Notes: a model not told the origin generated them from the letters alone. Positions 23,646 to 37,100 are shown, counted from the stretch's first letter. The stretch is 64,000 nucleotides of DNA from Archegozetes longisetosus (GCA_018873245.2 JAEMBT020000005.1:12446001-12510000); one strand, 5' to 3'. Program-made: numbers and translations.

Positions 23646-24610
23646 TTCTAATGTCAATATTCTCACTTCAAGCAGCCATCAAATTAATCAATCGATTGTA
23701 TTTAATAGACTAGGTAATTATGAATATAAAAATATCATAATAACGAAACTCTCAATTCTACCAAAGTTTTGGAAATTTTGATCGTTTACATAAACAAAAT
23801 TGATAAAACTTTCCTATAAGCATGCCGATTTAAATTTTCAAACGTAACTTAAAATTCACATATATGTAGATTAGTCGCAGCTAAAAATAATTAATCATTA
23901 GTGAATTAAAAATTTTTTAATTGGAAAATCTTTAACACAAAAAAATTGCAATTTAAGCAGCATATTCTCAAAAGATTCAAATTTCGGTATATAATGGTTA
24001 TTATACTTTAAAATTTTTTTATAAAATTATTTTGAAACATTTACTTTATATTACATAATAAAATCGAATAAATAAAATAATTATTTTAAAAGTTACATAT
24101 AAATATTTTTTCTGAATTATCCATATCAATCCCTTATGTGCAGCTAATACTGTACATATTTGACTGTCAAGATATCAATTATATTTTCAAATAAATAAAA
24201 GGGATTTTCATTTTTCTGAATATCAAAGCAGAACTGAAGAAAAAGGTTTCAACTCTAACAAGTCTATTCCTTCGGCCTCTATATTTTAAAAGGATTTCTA
24301 TTTCCAGCATAAAATCTATTCACTAATGCAGGTCTTCATAATTAGGCTTTATATTAAAATTTCTGAAATCTACTTGAATCATCAGCTTCATGGAAAATGT
24401 TTTACAAAACAAAAACTTGCATTTTACAAGTTTTATCATTCATATTATGTTTATCTTCGTGTAAATATTTCATATTAAGGATAATTATATTCAATGAGGA
24501 AATAATTAATAAAACGGGCGTTACTCAAAGCCCGCTTCATTCAGACAATACTTTCATCAACTTTTGTTGACTTAAATTTTAAATCAATTATAATCTAAAC
24601 TTTATTGAAA

Positions 24611-25018
24611 ATGAATAAAAAGAATTTTGCAGTTATTTTACTTATTTCTGTTATTTTATCAAATCACTTTAAATGTTCAATAAGCCTCGAGAAATCACTA
24701 GAAAAACTGCTCAAATGGAAATCAACACATATCGATCGAATTGATGATAGGAATCATACATTCTATTCGCCTATCAACGAATTGTTCGAATGGATAAAAC
24801 AGATGACAAACTTTCTGTTTTGGGGAACAGATTCGGAAAATTCGGATTTCGAAATAGAGTCTAGTATAAGTGTATCACTTGAAATAGAATCTGACTTGAA
24901 TAATATGACAGGAATTTCATCAGAATATAATTATTCTTCAGTAAAAAATGTTTACAATAGAAGTAACATTTCGTTCAATAGTAATTCTTCTTTTAAATTT
25001 GATGTAAAGAATTCATAG
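24611..25018 (+). CDS. Small secreted protein of unknown function (135 aa)
   Basis: A single open frame begins at ATG 24611 (a TTG six bases earlier is not a start). Residues 1-22 form a signal peptide (KKNFAVILLISVILSNHF) ending near Cys-Ser-Ile. The mature part is acidic and Ser/Asn-rich, with several N-glycosylation sequons (NHT, NMT, NYS, NRS, NIS, NSS) in about 110 residues. There are no transmembrane segments or cysteine pattern, and I recognise no family. The 480 bp upstream are conserved with 7830-8313 in the other duplication arm, where the similarity ends just before the position of this ATG. It may be a real gene whose duplicate lost its coding part, or a chance frame; the signal peptide and sequons favour a gene. 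Confidence 0.6.
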   Translation: MNKKNFAVILLISVILSNHFKCSISLEKSLEKLLKWKSTHIDRIDDRNHTFYSPINELFEWIKQMTNFLFWGTDSENSDFEIESSISVSLEIESDLNNMTGISSEYNYSSVKNVYNRSNISFNSNSSFKFDVKNS

Positions 25019-25077
25019 AAAATATTCTTGAATAAACAATCAATTTTTCTATTTGAAATACTAATGTCTCGTTTTTA

Positions 25078-25578
25078 CAGGGTTTAACAAGATCTTTTGC
25101 AAGGGATATACAGCAAAAACTGCAGAAGCTACAAGTTTAAAGTAAATTTTATTGAATTCGTTATTAGAAAAATGGAAATAAAAGGTACAAATTCAATATT
25201 CAGTATGACTGCCATTTGCGCGACGCACAGCATCAAGTCTTTCTGGATATGATAAAAGCAATGTTTCAAATAATTCCGTATCATTTTCAAGTGATTTTAA
25301 CACTTCGGTTACATGTTTTGTGAGCGTTGACAGTGAAAATTTACTTGTAATTTATTTATTTGTAGCTTTATGGTCAGCTGATTTGTTATGTTTATACTCT
25401 TTGGTCAGCTATTAGAAAAAACCCTGTTTCAAAGCGCAAAATTCAAAATTTTTATTTTGACTGTTCAACTACCCAAATCATTTCCATTTTGATAGTATTT
25501 CAAAAATCATTCAATAATATGTTCATATCATTGGTAGTTTTTGCTATATGCCCTTGCAAAAGATCTTGTTAAACTCTG
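25078..25578 (-). mobile_element. 501-bp Tc1-like deletion derivative
   Basis: CAGGGTTTAACAAGATCTTT at the left and its inverted relative at the right pair for about 28 bp or more. TA flanks both ends (25076-25077, 25579-25580). The minus strand at about 25350-25193 still encodes the C-terminal tail of a Tc1-type transposase (LLSYPERLDAVRRANGSHTE, then TGA). It is thus an internally deleted copy keeping the 3' coding end. Inverted TCTCGTTT motifs lie just outside both ends, so the true boundary may be slightly wider. Confidence 0.82.
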
Positions 25579-26084
25579 TATAAGAAACGAGATATTTGGT
25601 TGTCATTTTTTGTACTTTATCAAATTTTTAGCTGGAAGCATGTATAAGAATAACTAAACCTTGAACATCTAAATCTTATCTATTTTTAAACATCATATGA
25701 CTCTCAAAATATTTTCATTAATTATTCAAAATACTATTTATTATTCTTGAAAGTAAATTTATTTTAAAAATATGTATTTCTCATAATTAATTATAAACAA
25801 TTGCTTTCTTAATAAGTTTCTACGAATACAGGTTTTATGCGTCCATAGATATTTTACTTTTATGATTAAAATAAAGCTATATTTCTTGTCATATGTAAAT
25901 AATCTCTTGATAAAGGCAATTAATCTCAATTTTTACGCTCAGTCAAACTTATTCTTGGAATCTTGTTTTGTTTGAATTTTCGAAATGCAACATAAAAATT
26001 AGATAACATGAAAGCTTTTATCTCGAATATAATTCAACTTGAAGATATTTTTTGAGAACTAAATCGATAGCAGAACTCAAGGCT

Positions 26085-26425
26085 TTATATTTTCGACCTA
26101 TAGATCCGAAATCGTTGCATGAGTTGAACCACGTTTAACTCAAATAGAAATCCACTTATATCTTATTGACATTTGACTTTCATATTATTTCATCGTATAT
26201 TTCAAGTAAATTACTCTTAAATATGAAATCTTATCGATTTTATATTTCATTTCTCATATTAAGCAACTCTGATAACGCAATAAGTTTTATGATTAATCTC
26301 CTTATTCATGTTTTATCTTAAAAATAAGATATTATTTATACCTTTATTGCATTTAAGAAAAATAAGATATCTTAATAACATAATTATGTTGTATTCTCAT
26401 ATGATTTCATAAAATACGAATAATT
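26085..26425 (+). repeat. Diverged duplicate of 14059-14400
   Basis: See the partner. No IR exons follow this block, although its partner stands upstream of IR copy 4. Confidence 0.6.
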
Positions 26426-29372
26426 TTTCATTGAAACTATATTAAAAACTTTATATACTGTTAGAAGGTATAAATAATTTTCCATTAATGACTTTAATGT
26501 AATATATAAAATATTTTCATGAATTATAGCACGCATACCGTAGATATAATTGCGAAGCAGATAATTACTGAACTTCACGTTATTTTGAAAATTAAATTTA
26601 AAAATTTATTCGAATTTTTAGGTCAACCTAAAACGTTGACAATAATATCTTAAAAAATTTTGGCTTAAAAGTTCTATTTATAGTTGAATAACAAAATAAA
26701 ATGATATATTTTTAAATAAATAATGGTATTTGTCACGAATAACTAAGAATTGGGTTTTTTAATGGGAACTCATCAGATGTAAAAAGTTTTTTATTTTTAG
26801 GCTATAGATTATTCGGTTAACTATTGTTTAATTAAATTGAAATCGATATTTTGATAGTTGGAATCATCCCACATCAATTGGGCCAAAACAATGATTCAAA
26901 CCAATTAAGGCTTACTCAAAGAGAACCTTCATTTCTTTGTAGGCGTTATTCGACCTCACATTCAAATCAGTTGAAATTAATAATTTGGAAGAATATTAAT
27001 ATAACCATAAAGTCCTGTATCTGTAATCAGAAGTAACGCATATTTTGTACTCGTGACATATTTTCGAGAAAATCTTCATTTCTACGTTAACTTGCGTCAA
27101 GTGATTTCGAAATTAGCTCTCTTCTTTTAATTCAACAAACGAAAACATTTTAATTGAATACTATCTAGTATTTCAAGAATGTATGTCAAATAAAGCATAC
27201 ACAAATTCAATACATAGTTGTTTGCATTTAAGGACAAAAATTCAGAACTATTCTGAAACTAAACAATCATTCGGTTCAATCAAGACTTGAATCCTTCAAA
27301 ATTTTCTAAACTCAATATAAGTTTAAAAAACATAATTTATTCTTATCTCGTAAAATGCTTAATAATTCAATCACTATCTTTTCTAAATATCAGGTTTTAA
27401 TGTTTTCTAAACTTTTCTTGAAGTTTAGAACACATTTAATGAATTTTTTCCCATTGAATATGAGAAAATTTATTAACATGCAAAATCTCCTTTTATCTTA
27501 AAGGTATTTAAAAAACAAGTTAATTTCTAGACTTCAGAATTTAATCTCAACCCAATCTCATATTTATCTTTTTAGCAAAACTTAGTCCTAATAAATGCCA
27601 AGTAGTTATTTTACTTTTTTAAAGCTTCCAACTTTAACCGTTAGGTCGATTTCTCAAAATGCCCCATAATTTATTTTTAAAGTATAGACTTTTATCTGCT
27701 GAGTAATCATCTACTGATCAAGCAAATCGATAAATAATAATTAATTCATTAAAAACAACTAGTTTTCATTGCTAATAATATCCTCAAACTTAAGAATGAT
27801 GGACTAAAATTGCGAAAGCAAGACAACAAATATTCAACAATTCTTGCCAAATGACTTATTGTGAAATATTCAGTTATAAAAAATAGTTATAAACTTAAAA
27901 CTTTCATTGAAAGTCTTAACTACCTATACTTGTGTTGTTTGCAATCTTATGAAGCATTTGCGCAATCAATTGGGAGGATAAAATTCATATTTGTAAAAAC
28001 TTATAGATTATTCCTAAAAAATGTTGAAGTGAAAACCAGTTTAAAATTCTCATCGAATAGTAAAATCCCATAGAAACAACAAGAAAAAAAGAAATTTTGA
28101 TATATTTTTCTTAACCTTTTCATTTTCTTCTTTATAGCAATTTCTGGATAACTTATTTACAAAATCAAAACAATATAAAGATTAATTTTAAAAAGACTAA
28201 AGACTTCTTGTATGTATTACTGAATATCTATAAGTCATTTATACTTTTAGGGAATAGTAAAAAAGTGAATTCTCGCAAAATAAGGCTTTTCGAAACGTTC
28301 GTAGCATTCAAGCTCTTTTATTATACAGAGTATTGATTCACTATTTTTCAGTGCTTTAGTTTCCTTTATTACCCAATCTTTTCTAGAATTACTTTACTCA
28401 GTAATGATATTCATTAGCGTGTTGTACAAAACACAATGAAAACATGTTTTCCTCTACAAATGACTATCAATTAAAGCTTTTGTTCAAGACTTTGTGAATT
28501 TGATTTTCCTTTAATTTTATCAGCCTATCTAAATTTTAAAGTAAGGCTTACTTCTCAAGTTTATGTAAGTTATTGTTCAATTAAGTTGTTTTTATGACAC
28601 AAATTTAATTGAGTTAACAAATGGAAAAACCATTTTCCTCTTAATCTACTTTAACTCTAATTCAAGATAAAACTAATTTTCGATTCGCTTAGTGAGAAGT
28701 TTGAGCAAATTTGGAAAAGGGAAATATTACTTATTACTAGGTATTCAAATTTACCAGTACTTAAATATGTTTGTAATATAATTTTCATAAATACAGGTTT
28801 TGAAAAATTTAGGAAACATTTTTAGAAGCAGAGAAAATTATTTACTCAACTTATCTTTGCATTTAATTAATTTTAAGGATAGTGTTTTGTCTTGTCAATC
28901 AAGTGTCATTTTAAATTAATAGAAAGTTCTTAATAAGTAATTAAGTTTTCACTTTTTGATGAGAAAAATGATATGAAAACTGGTTTTTATTTCATTCCCA
29001 AAACTTGAAATATTAAAATATAAAGACAAAAATCTGAATTCAGCTTGTATGTGCAACTTACTTAAAGGCCAAAACTTTATATATAAATAATGAAATAATC
29101 TAGTCAAGGATTATTTCACGATCAAGGACTTGGACATTTTTTATACCATATAAGGCGACGGCATTTATTTCAAAACTTTATTTTTAGAAACTTCACAAAT
29201 CATAGATTACAAAAGAATTCAGTTATTTTACTCATATTAAAAGCACAATTAATATGAAATTTAATATTTTTTGATATTTTTTTATAACAGTTAAATAAAT
29301 ATTATTTTTGTGTTACAAATATTTGCTCATATTTTATACAATTAAATACTTTAACGCTTTATAAAAATCAAT
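26426..29372. other. Intergenic, no gene seen
   Basis: About 2.9 kb of AT-rich DNA. Open frames at 26851-27036 and 27861-28073 show no domain, signal peptide or splice context and are within chance expectation. No inverted-repeat element was recognised. Confidence 0.45.
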
Positions 29373-30623
29373 TCAACTGTTGTAAACAATTGTCCTCTCA
29401 GTTGTCGTCGAGTTAGCTTCAGATCGATTATCACTTGAATCTTCAATACTATCTCTTCTAAATAAAACTCTCTTATCGTTATTATTACTATTATTACTAT
29501 TATTTAAAGCCATTTTCATAACATAAACCAGTTTTTCAGAGTCGATATTCATATTGCAATCCAGACAACGACATGTAACCCAAGGTCTGAATAGTTTATT
29601 TGCTGAATTAATATTAAAACCAAAAGAGATCAGTAAGTTTAAAATAATTTTTTCGCTTTATATAAAAAAATGTTTTTACGTAATAAATAGACTTCTGTTT
29701 GCTTTTATTACATTTAAAATATGGTTTTGATGGGAAAAATTTGTTAAGAAAAGTGATCAAATGCTTGCAATTATGATTGATTGCTAGACTAAAAATATGT
29801 TTTAATTTTTCGAATGCACGTTGGAAATTATACATCCACCTGCATTTCATAAATGACTGCTGCCTGGGTGCATTCTTGAACCGTTGCCAAAATAGACATT
29901 AATTTTAACATTTAATTAATTACTGGTTTGAAAACTTTCTAAATTTTTCACAAAAAATTGACAGAATTTCATTAAGATAAGTCGAGAAAAAAAAGTTCAT
30001 TTTAACATGACGTGGGAATATTTTGACTAAAATTTATAAATTTAGAGTTTTAGAAATCGATACAATGGAAATTTCCATCAATTCGATGGTTTAATTTTGA
30101 AAGATATTTAATATTTATGAGGAAACATAACAAATGTAGTCATTACTATGTTGATGGAAACCTCAGAATTTCTATATAATTTTTAATGTATTTTTGTTCC
30201 ATTAAATTGGGTAGAAATATTCATTACCTTTGATAATAAAAATTTTTTCAACTTGTTTACTACGGATATTAAATCGATTCTGACAGAGTTCAAAATCTAA
30301 AATCGATATTTATAATAATAACGTTAATGAATTTTTAATGATCAACAGCTACCGAAGTAATTAAACTGATGCTAAAAATTCGAATTTCAGAATAAATATG
30401 GTATATTTGAAATTATGAAATAAAATATCGATTTTTGAAAAAGTAATCTCATTTAAAGCATCCAGTATTTAATCTCAAATACAACTTAGAATATCTCCAG
30501 AATTTTTATCCTATTTTGAAAGCTAAGGAAAATTTGTTAAAAATTACCTTTAATTTTATTGTTTCCCATATCATTACTCGTACTACAACTGCTTAAATTT
30601 TTTTTATTATTTGAATAATCCAT
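29373..30623 (-). CDS. Tentative multi-exon gene, unknown product
   Basis: Exon-like pieces on the minus strand: 30623-30548 (ATG, MDYSNNKKNLSSCSTSND, ending AAAG|GTAATT), 30296-30228 (69 nt between TTTTAG and GTAATG), 29874-29840, and a last exon 29586-29373 with TGA. The last two join cleanly to give NAPRQQSFMKCRPWVTCR and then CLDCNMNID, followed by an Asn/Ser-rich acidic tail with DSIEDSSDNRSE. The Cys pattern (C-R-P-W-V-T-C-R-C-L-D-C) suggests a small metal-binding or disulfide module, but I know no family with it. Phases of the first two exons do not fit the third, so at least one exon boundary is wrong or missing. I am confident only of the last two pieces being coding-like. Confidence 0.35.
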
Positions 30624-33600
30624 TGAAAACTAATGTACGTCGAGGCAATCCAATCGAAAGAAGACGTTAAACGCAAGAAATATATTCCAGTAATCGATTG
30701 CGAAACAGAATAAAAACAATTGACCAGCTGAACAGTTCAAAAGCTTTTAAAATCCTATAGCGATTTATAATCAATATTTTGAGCTTAAAAACAGTTTAGA
30801 TAAAACTTTAGATAAAACGTTTCCCAAATGTTATGCTAGAAAATAATTGAATTCGGGTACGTGGAAGAAACCCAATTATATGCAGAAATCCTTTTGATCA
30901 AAATTTATCGACCGCTGAAATCCTGTGTATCTAAAATACTCCGGTACTGCTAGGCTTATAAATAACTCTTGACTTTTATCCTTCAACGATATCACACGTG
31001 TATTTAGATTAGAAGAAAACAGGAACACAGCAGGAAATTAGATAAAAAATTGAACTTAACTAAGCATTCACAAAGGCTTTACATTTAGAGCACAAAACGG
31101 TTTTTGTTTAGCTAGAAATTTCCACAAGATTTTTGATATAATCTTCACTCAAAACACACTTGAAAAAATTAGAGCATTCAATGAGATATCACTGCATAGA
31201 ATGTGTGTGTATTTCTCTACTTATGTAGTGCTAGATCTGAAACACAATGAAAAGCCAATTCGCGTAATGCACTCTATCTATCAATTTCTAGCGCAGAGCT
31301 GTTTCACTCTCTCAACAGACACTATATAGTAGTATTCTCTGGATGTAAAGTATTTTTTAGCTCAAGAAATCGTATAAATGGGCGGAGATATATATATATA
31401 TGAGAAAATACTGACAAAAGTCAAGGACATTTAAAAAGCGTTTCTCTCTGTATGCTTTCATAACGAGATTAATTAGTTTTTCAATTCAAGAAAATGTTAG
31501 TAAATTACTGTTTTATAAAGTTTTGAGAATTACACCTAAATTAAAAGCAATGTTTATTGAGTGCATTTTTTCTTCTCGTTCAATTTTTATTATAAAGCTT
31601 TTAGGGATTATTTCTGTTTTGAAAAGTTGCGCAAACAATTTTTAACCTATAAAACATTTAATCGTCTAACCATTGCTGTTCATTAACTTTTTTCATTTAG
31701 GGTTTTACTCGCATCCTCTAAACCTTTTTGTTGTTGAAGAAATTTTCCTTCCTTTTAATCAATCATATTTGAACCACTACTGGAGCAATACTATGTTTAA
31801 TTATTTTCTTAGAAGACCTTCAAAATGTCAATTTGTAGAAAGATTAAAAGTGAAAATTCTGCGAATTTTATTTAATCCTATCACTGAATTCCTAGTCACG
31901 CCCTAACTTTCCTGTTTTTCAATTCTAAATAAGCCATGAATTTGGTCTCTGTCTAAACATAAAACTTGTTTTCTAATTTGCATTTAAAACTTTTCCCTAA
32001 ACATGAGATTTAGAAACAAATTTAATGAAAAACTACTAAAGCGTTAACAGTAAAAATTCTATTGAAGATCAACTTTAGGAGTCTTTTGAATAGTTGTAAT
32101 GCGAAGTCTAATTGAGTTTAAAAATACATTATATGAGAAAAATATGTAGAATTTAAAAATGCTTTTAAGTAATTACTAACAGTTTTTACAATTAAATGTC
32201 TTCGTTTTAGCTCCGAATGCTTTCAAATGTTTAGAGCAGTGTTTCCTCATAAGAAAGTCAACTGTTATTCAATTTATTATTGTTATTACTTGATTTAATG
32301 GATAAAATTAACTTTTAATAGCGCGCTTTCCCTTTTGAATAGAATATTGAGTATAAAAACCGTTATTGAGACTATAATTATTCATCTCAATTGATAAAAT
32401 ATAATTTTATAACAATCTCGAGACTGAACTAAAGTAGCATTGTATATATCTTATTTATCGGAATAAAAACTTCTATTCTTAGAACTATTCCATAATAAGC
32501 ATTTATGCGTGGAAAGTATTTACAGGAAAACGCTTGAGAGAATAATAATTGAAAATCTTAGAAAGTATGCTATTCAAAACCTTAGCTTTGAGTCATGTCT
32601 TCAATACAACATAAACTTAACATTTCATTTAGTAAGCCCTAAACAAATATATTCTAGATTTCATCTTATTTATCAAAATTTTGTTTTTATACTTTTGAAG
32701 TCTGAGACGTAATATATAAATATTCATTTGAATTTTTATTCTGTGCAGAATTTCCTGTGATCGATATTTCATTGCAAAGATTTTAATCCTGTGTCTCATA
32801 AGCATTAAGCGCTTTATCTGAAAGTAAAGTAATCCCTGAGTACACGAGATATAACTAAGGGAAAAATAATCAAAAATTTTCAATTTCTGTATAGAATGAA
32901 GCTATTCTTAAAAGTTCTGCTGATCATACTTTTGAGTAACAAGAATCGAAAGTGGAATATTCTACAAAGTATTGATTTTTCCCTATTCCTCTTGAATATA
33001 GTTTTATGGACGAAGAATTCTTAGAAGTCGCTCCAAATTTTCCTTGACCTTTCCTTCGAAATATTTATGTATTCAGTACACAGGAATTCCATTCATATTG
33101 AAAGATCACATTTATTACCAGTAACAAAATCTTTTTTTATATTTTGATCCGTTTAAATTTATACAAAATATCATAAAAGCCCGGGATATTTTCTATTTGT
33201 TATCTCATATTTGGAGAACGATTTTGATAAGATGGGATATAAAAAAAAGAAAGAATTAAACAATTGAAGTTGCTAATGAAACACATCATTGCATTTGTCG
33301 ATAGAGTATCGAATAAGTGACACAATATGAGAACACGAGAACATCAAAAATAATCATTGGTGAACTATTTTTAGAACGAAGTATTTAATAATAAAGAAAA
33401 TTTGAATAACATATTAGTGTGGAATTATTGCGAAATATTGTTTTTATCTACTGTCAAGTCAAAACTCATAAGAATGAATTTTACTTATGAAATCTCAAAG
33501 AATGACGTAAGATTCTATCTTAATATAAGAATTCATTCAATTCTTAGAAAATTGAGATTCCGTTCCACGAATTCTGTGACTTCTCGATAACTGACTATAC

Positions 33601-34123
33601 TTTTCCCTATTCTTGGGAAAATTTTCAATAGTAAAGACTTCGTATTAATACATAAGTTGAATGACTTTTCTAACCTTAAGTTACCCACAATTTTATCGAT
33701 TCATTTCAACATTTACTTTATAATGATACTAAAAATATCAAATTTAAGAGTTGAAGACTTGATTAAAATCTACTATATTTCACGTCGAAAGCTGAGAGCA
33801 ATACACCTAAGTATACAAAAGGAAGATAAATACTTTTTATATTACTATCCAATCGTAATTTAATGGTTCTCTTTCAAATAAAAAAATCAATACTCTATTT
33901 CATCCTCATCTCTAACATGTTAGTACTTATGCTTTCTTTCTCTAAAAATTTAATTTAAAGTCTAATCTAAATCGATTTTTCTCTTTCTATAATGTTTATC
34001 TATTGCTCTCTGATTTAAAAAGTAATAAATACTCTATAAGTAAGAAGTTCAATACTTCACAAGAATAAGAAAGACGAGATTTTTATTTCTTGTACTTTAT
34101 ATTTCACTTTCAACTATCTATCG

Positions 34124-34125
<2 letters not shown>
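30624..34125. other. Intergenic, no gene seen
   Basis: AT-rich DNA upstream of the tentative gene. Frames at 32509-32712, 32629-32883, 33402-33590 and 33657-33863 overlap on both strands or lack any feature, and I treat them as chance. A short TA run lies near 31390-31402. Confidence 0.45.

Positions 34126-34183
<58 letters not shown>
34126..34183 (+). repeat. (TC)29 microsatellite
   Basis: About 58 bp of perfect TC dinucleotide repeat, followed by CACTCACTCATT. Confidence 0.98.
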
Positions 34184-34187
<4 letters not shown>

Positions 34188-37100
34188 ACTCATTTCATCC
34201 CTTCATTCCTTCACTTCCCAGAACGCATTCAATTGATTGCGTAATATCTCGAATCCATCTAATATTACATTTCTAATGAATATTTTATTAATATCATGAA
34301 ATGATTTATTGCTCGCATACATAGAGAATATGACTTAAGCTACTCTTAGTTGTCATATCAATATTTGGTTTATGGCATTGACGTTCTATTACCACGAACA
34401 GAAGTTAATAACTTTCTTTTATTGGATATCAATTAGCTTTTCAGCAATAATAATAAAACTGACATCAATAGGAAGCATTGAAATTCACTCAATGTATGAG
34501 TTCGTAGACAAATTCTTATCTGAAACTACTTTATAGAAAATTTGAATAATGTTTACGCAGTAAGAGCAAACACATTAGAATAAAAGTATGTTTCTTTTAA
34601 ATCTTCATGAATGAAAACTCTATTTTTAGAATTTTTCTATGATCGTCGACTGAATAATAAATTCTCAAAGAATTGAATTCGAAAAATGACTTCCTTTGCT
34701 GATAACTTGCGTTAACCCAATAAATTTTTACACATTCTTGACAAATGATATTGATATCAAATTATATTTTATAGCCTATCAACAGAGGTATCAGTCAATG
34801 ACAGTACTATAAACGCATTAAGATTCTCTATCTATTGATGTTATAATCATATAAATTATATGACGTGACAACAAGTCATAAACTTTATTTTATTACACGT
34901 AGCCTTTGCTTAACTTCAAATTTAATTAATTTTTCTGTCAATAGAGAATAAATTATATGTCATATGATATTTAGTTATTATTTCGCTGAATAATCGATTA
35001 GTTCTCAAAGAATTTTCCCTTTATGCTAACTATTCATATCTTCATACATTATTTATGAACCTTTTGCACGGATTCATAGGAAATTATTGTCTAAATTCTA
35101 CTTATCCTTACAAGAGATAACTATGAGTTTTACCTCTTAGAAACAATGAAATGCAGAAGTTTTTTGATTAGATGAGTTATTTTCATTATTTTGCTAATCT
35201 GTCTATTGTTTAACTGAGGCAATTTTCAAAAACTTTTAACTATATAAGTTTCGAAATATTAAGACTCAATCTCTAGGATATTTCATAATGTCAACAAATT
35301 TTTAATATCTAATGAAATTCTAATTATACTTCATATATAACACATGATAATTATTTTTAGAATAATAATGTTGAAACAACATGAATTGCAAAATAATTTT
35401 TCCTCGTTCTACAAATAAATTGTGCAATAATGAGCTTTAGTTTTGTAATGAGTTTTGACATTTAAAATGATTACATCTATCTTATCTCCAATACATTTTA
35501 TAATAAGCATCATTGATTCAGATTTTACGCAATTACACAACTTCATTGCTCAACCACTCTCAACTACTGAGTAATTTGAGAGCTTTCAATGTAGAAAAGT
35601 TATTCTTATAATGACTGGTGAACAAATCAGATCGAAAGTCAATTATATCATCGTTTCAAGACATCCATAAAAAATTTCGAATTTAGTTGCTACTAGAATA
35701 ATCAGAATTTGAGAAAATTGTATAGAAATTCTGAACGATTATTTAAATCCAATCATTTAAGCATCGATAAACAAGTTTTGTAAGCAACTAAACAAATCAT
35801 TAAACTCTTGTGTTAGAGAATTTAAGCTGTCTAAAATATGTTTGATTAGGTGGATTATGAAACTTATATGATTAAGTAACAAAATCACCAAACCGAGTCA
35901 AAAGTCTCATCTCTTGTTTCATAGAAAATGGGTAATCAGTAGAACATTGCCCTTTGCGTATTTTATCTACAAATTATGCTTGGGATTTAGACGATTTTCC
36001 CTCCTTTTTATTATTTTCTTCATAAAATGCAGTAAAAGGAAACATAATTCACGAAATGGCTCACAAAAATAACGTAGATTAATAGTCAATCGTGAGTCAT
36101 TGTGCGATCATATCTTACAAAAGTTCAATCTTCATCGAATACTCCACATAAACATCTAATACAATGGGTTAATAATAATATAATGGAACAAAATGTTTGA
36201 TAAAGAAATCTGTTTTAGGTGAAGTCACGTGATTCACTCTATATAATATAATGGACCCATTAGGGCCTTGACGCAGAACATAGATTTGGAGGTGGTCAAA
36301 CTTGAAGCATCGAACAAGAGATATATGGATGAATACATATTTGGAAATACCCTAGTAATCACCTAACCTAACCTAATCAGCAATGATTAGGTTCTTGTTT
36401 AATCGCAATTATTTTCAATTCGGAAGAAATATTACATTAGGAAATAGGATTTAATGAAATTGCCAACAGCTGAATCAACGTTTTACTAATAACTCGAAGG
36501 TTGACTCCAAAAACGATATATATGAATAGACCTTAGTCAAGGATATAACTGTTCTGATAAGAAGTCTTACTTGTAAGATAAAACAAACACTAACAATTTT
36601 TGATTATCAAAGAGCAATAAATTTTATGCTTCAACTAATCATTTATTGGTAATTGGTATTTTCCGCTTTTCTGCTTGGATTGCATTAGAAAACATTTATT
36701 CAATTGGATTTTATTACTTAATTATGTTCCCATCACATGAGTTTCTGAACAAAAGTTATTAGTATTAATAAATTGAAGTGCAATAATCTCATCAAAACGT
36801 TATGCTTCGATAACGTTAGAAACTACTAAAAACCTAGTGAAAATCATCGCTTAGTAATTTGAAACACCTGAGTCATTTAGATAACTTTCAATAGAATATT
36901 GTTGAGCAATCCATTCACCAGTATATGAAATATAATAAATCAAGTTTAACATGTTCTCTACCCAGTTATTACAAGTAACTTAAGCCCTATAAAAAATTTC
37001 CCAACCAACATAAAATTATTTGCATTATAAAATCTATGGCTAGTTAGTGAGCGAAATACTAAATTTATGCTCAATCCGAGTATCAGATAAAAGTTTTCTG

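Larger units (their letters stand above)
17325..24604 (+). repeat. Segmental duplication, arm 2 (partner 3350-8313)
   Basis: Longer than its partner because it holds a mariner (18044-19344), a foldback element (19448-19915) and a hAT MITE with a nested insertion (22577-23645), plus about 0.7 kb of unassigned sequence around 22340-24140. The conserved blocks and their order are listed under arm 1. Confidence 0.85.

Noticed and set aside
32629..32883. Lys/Arg-rich minus-strand frame
   Set aside because: Overlaps another frame on the opposite strand; length fits chance in this composition.
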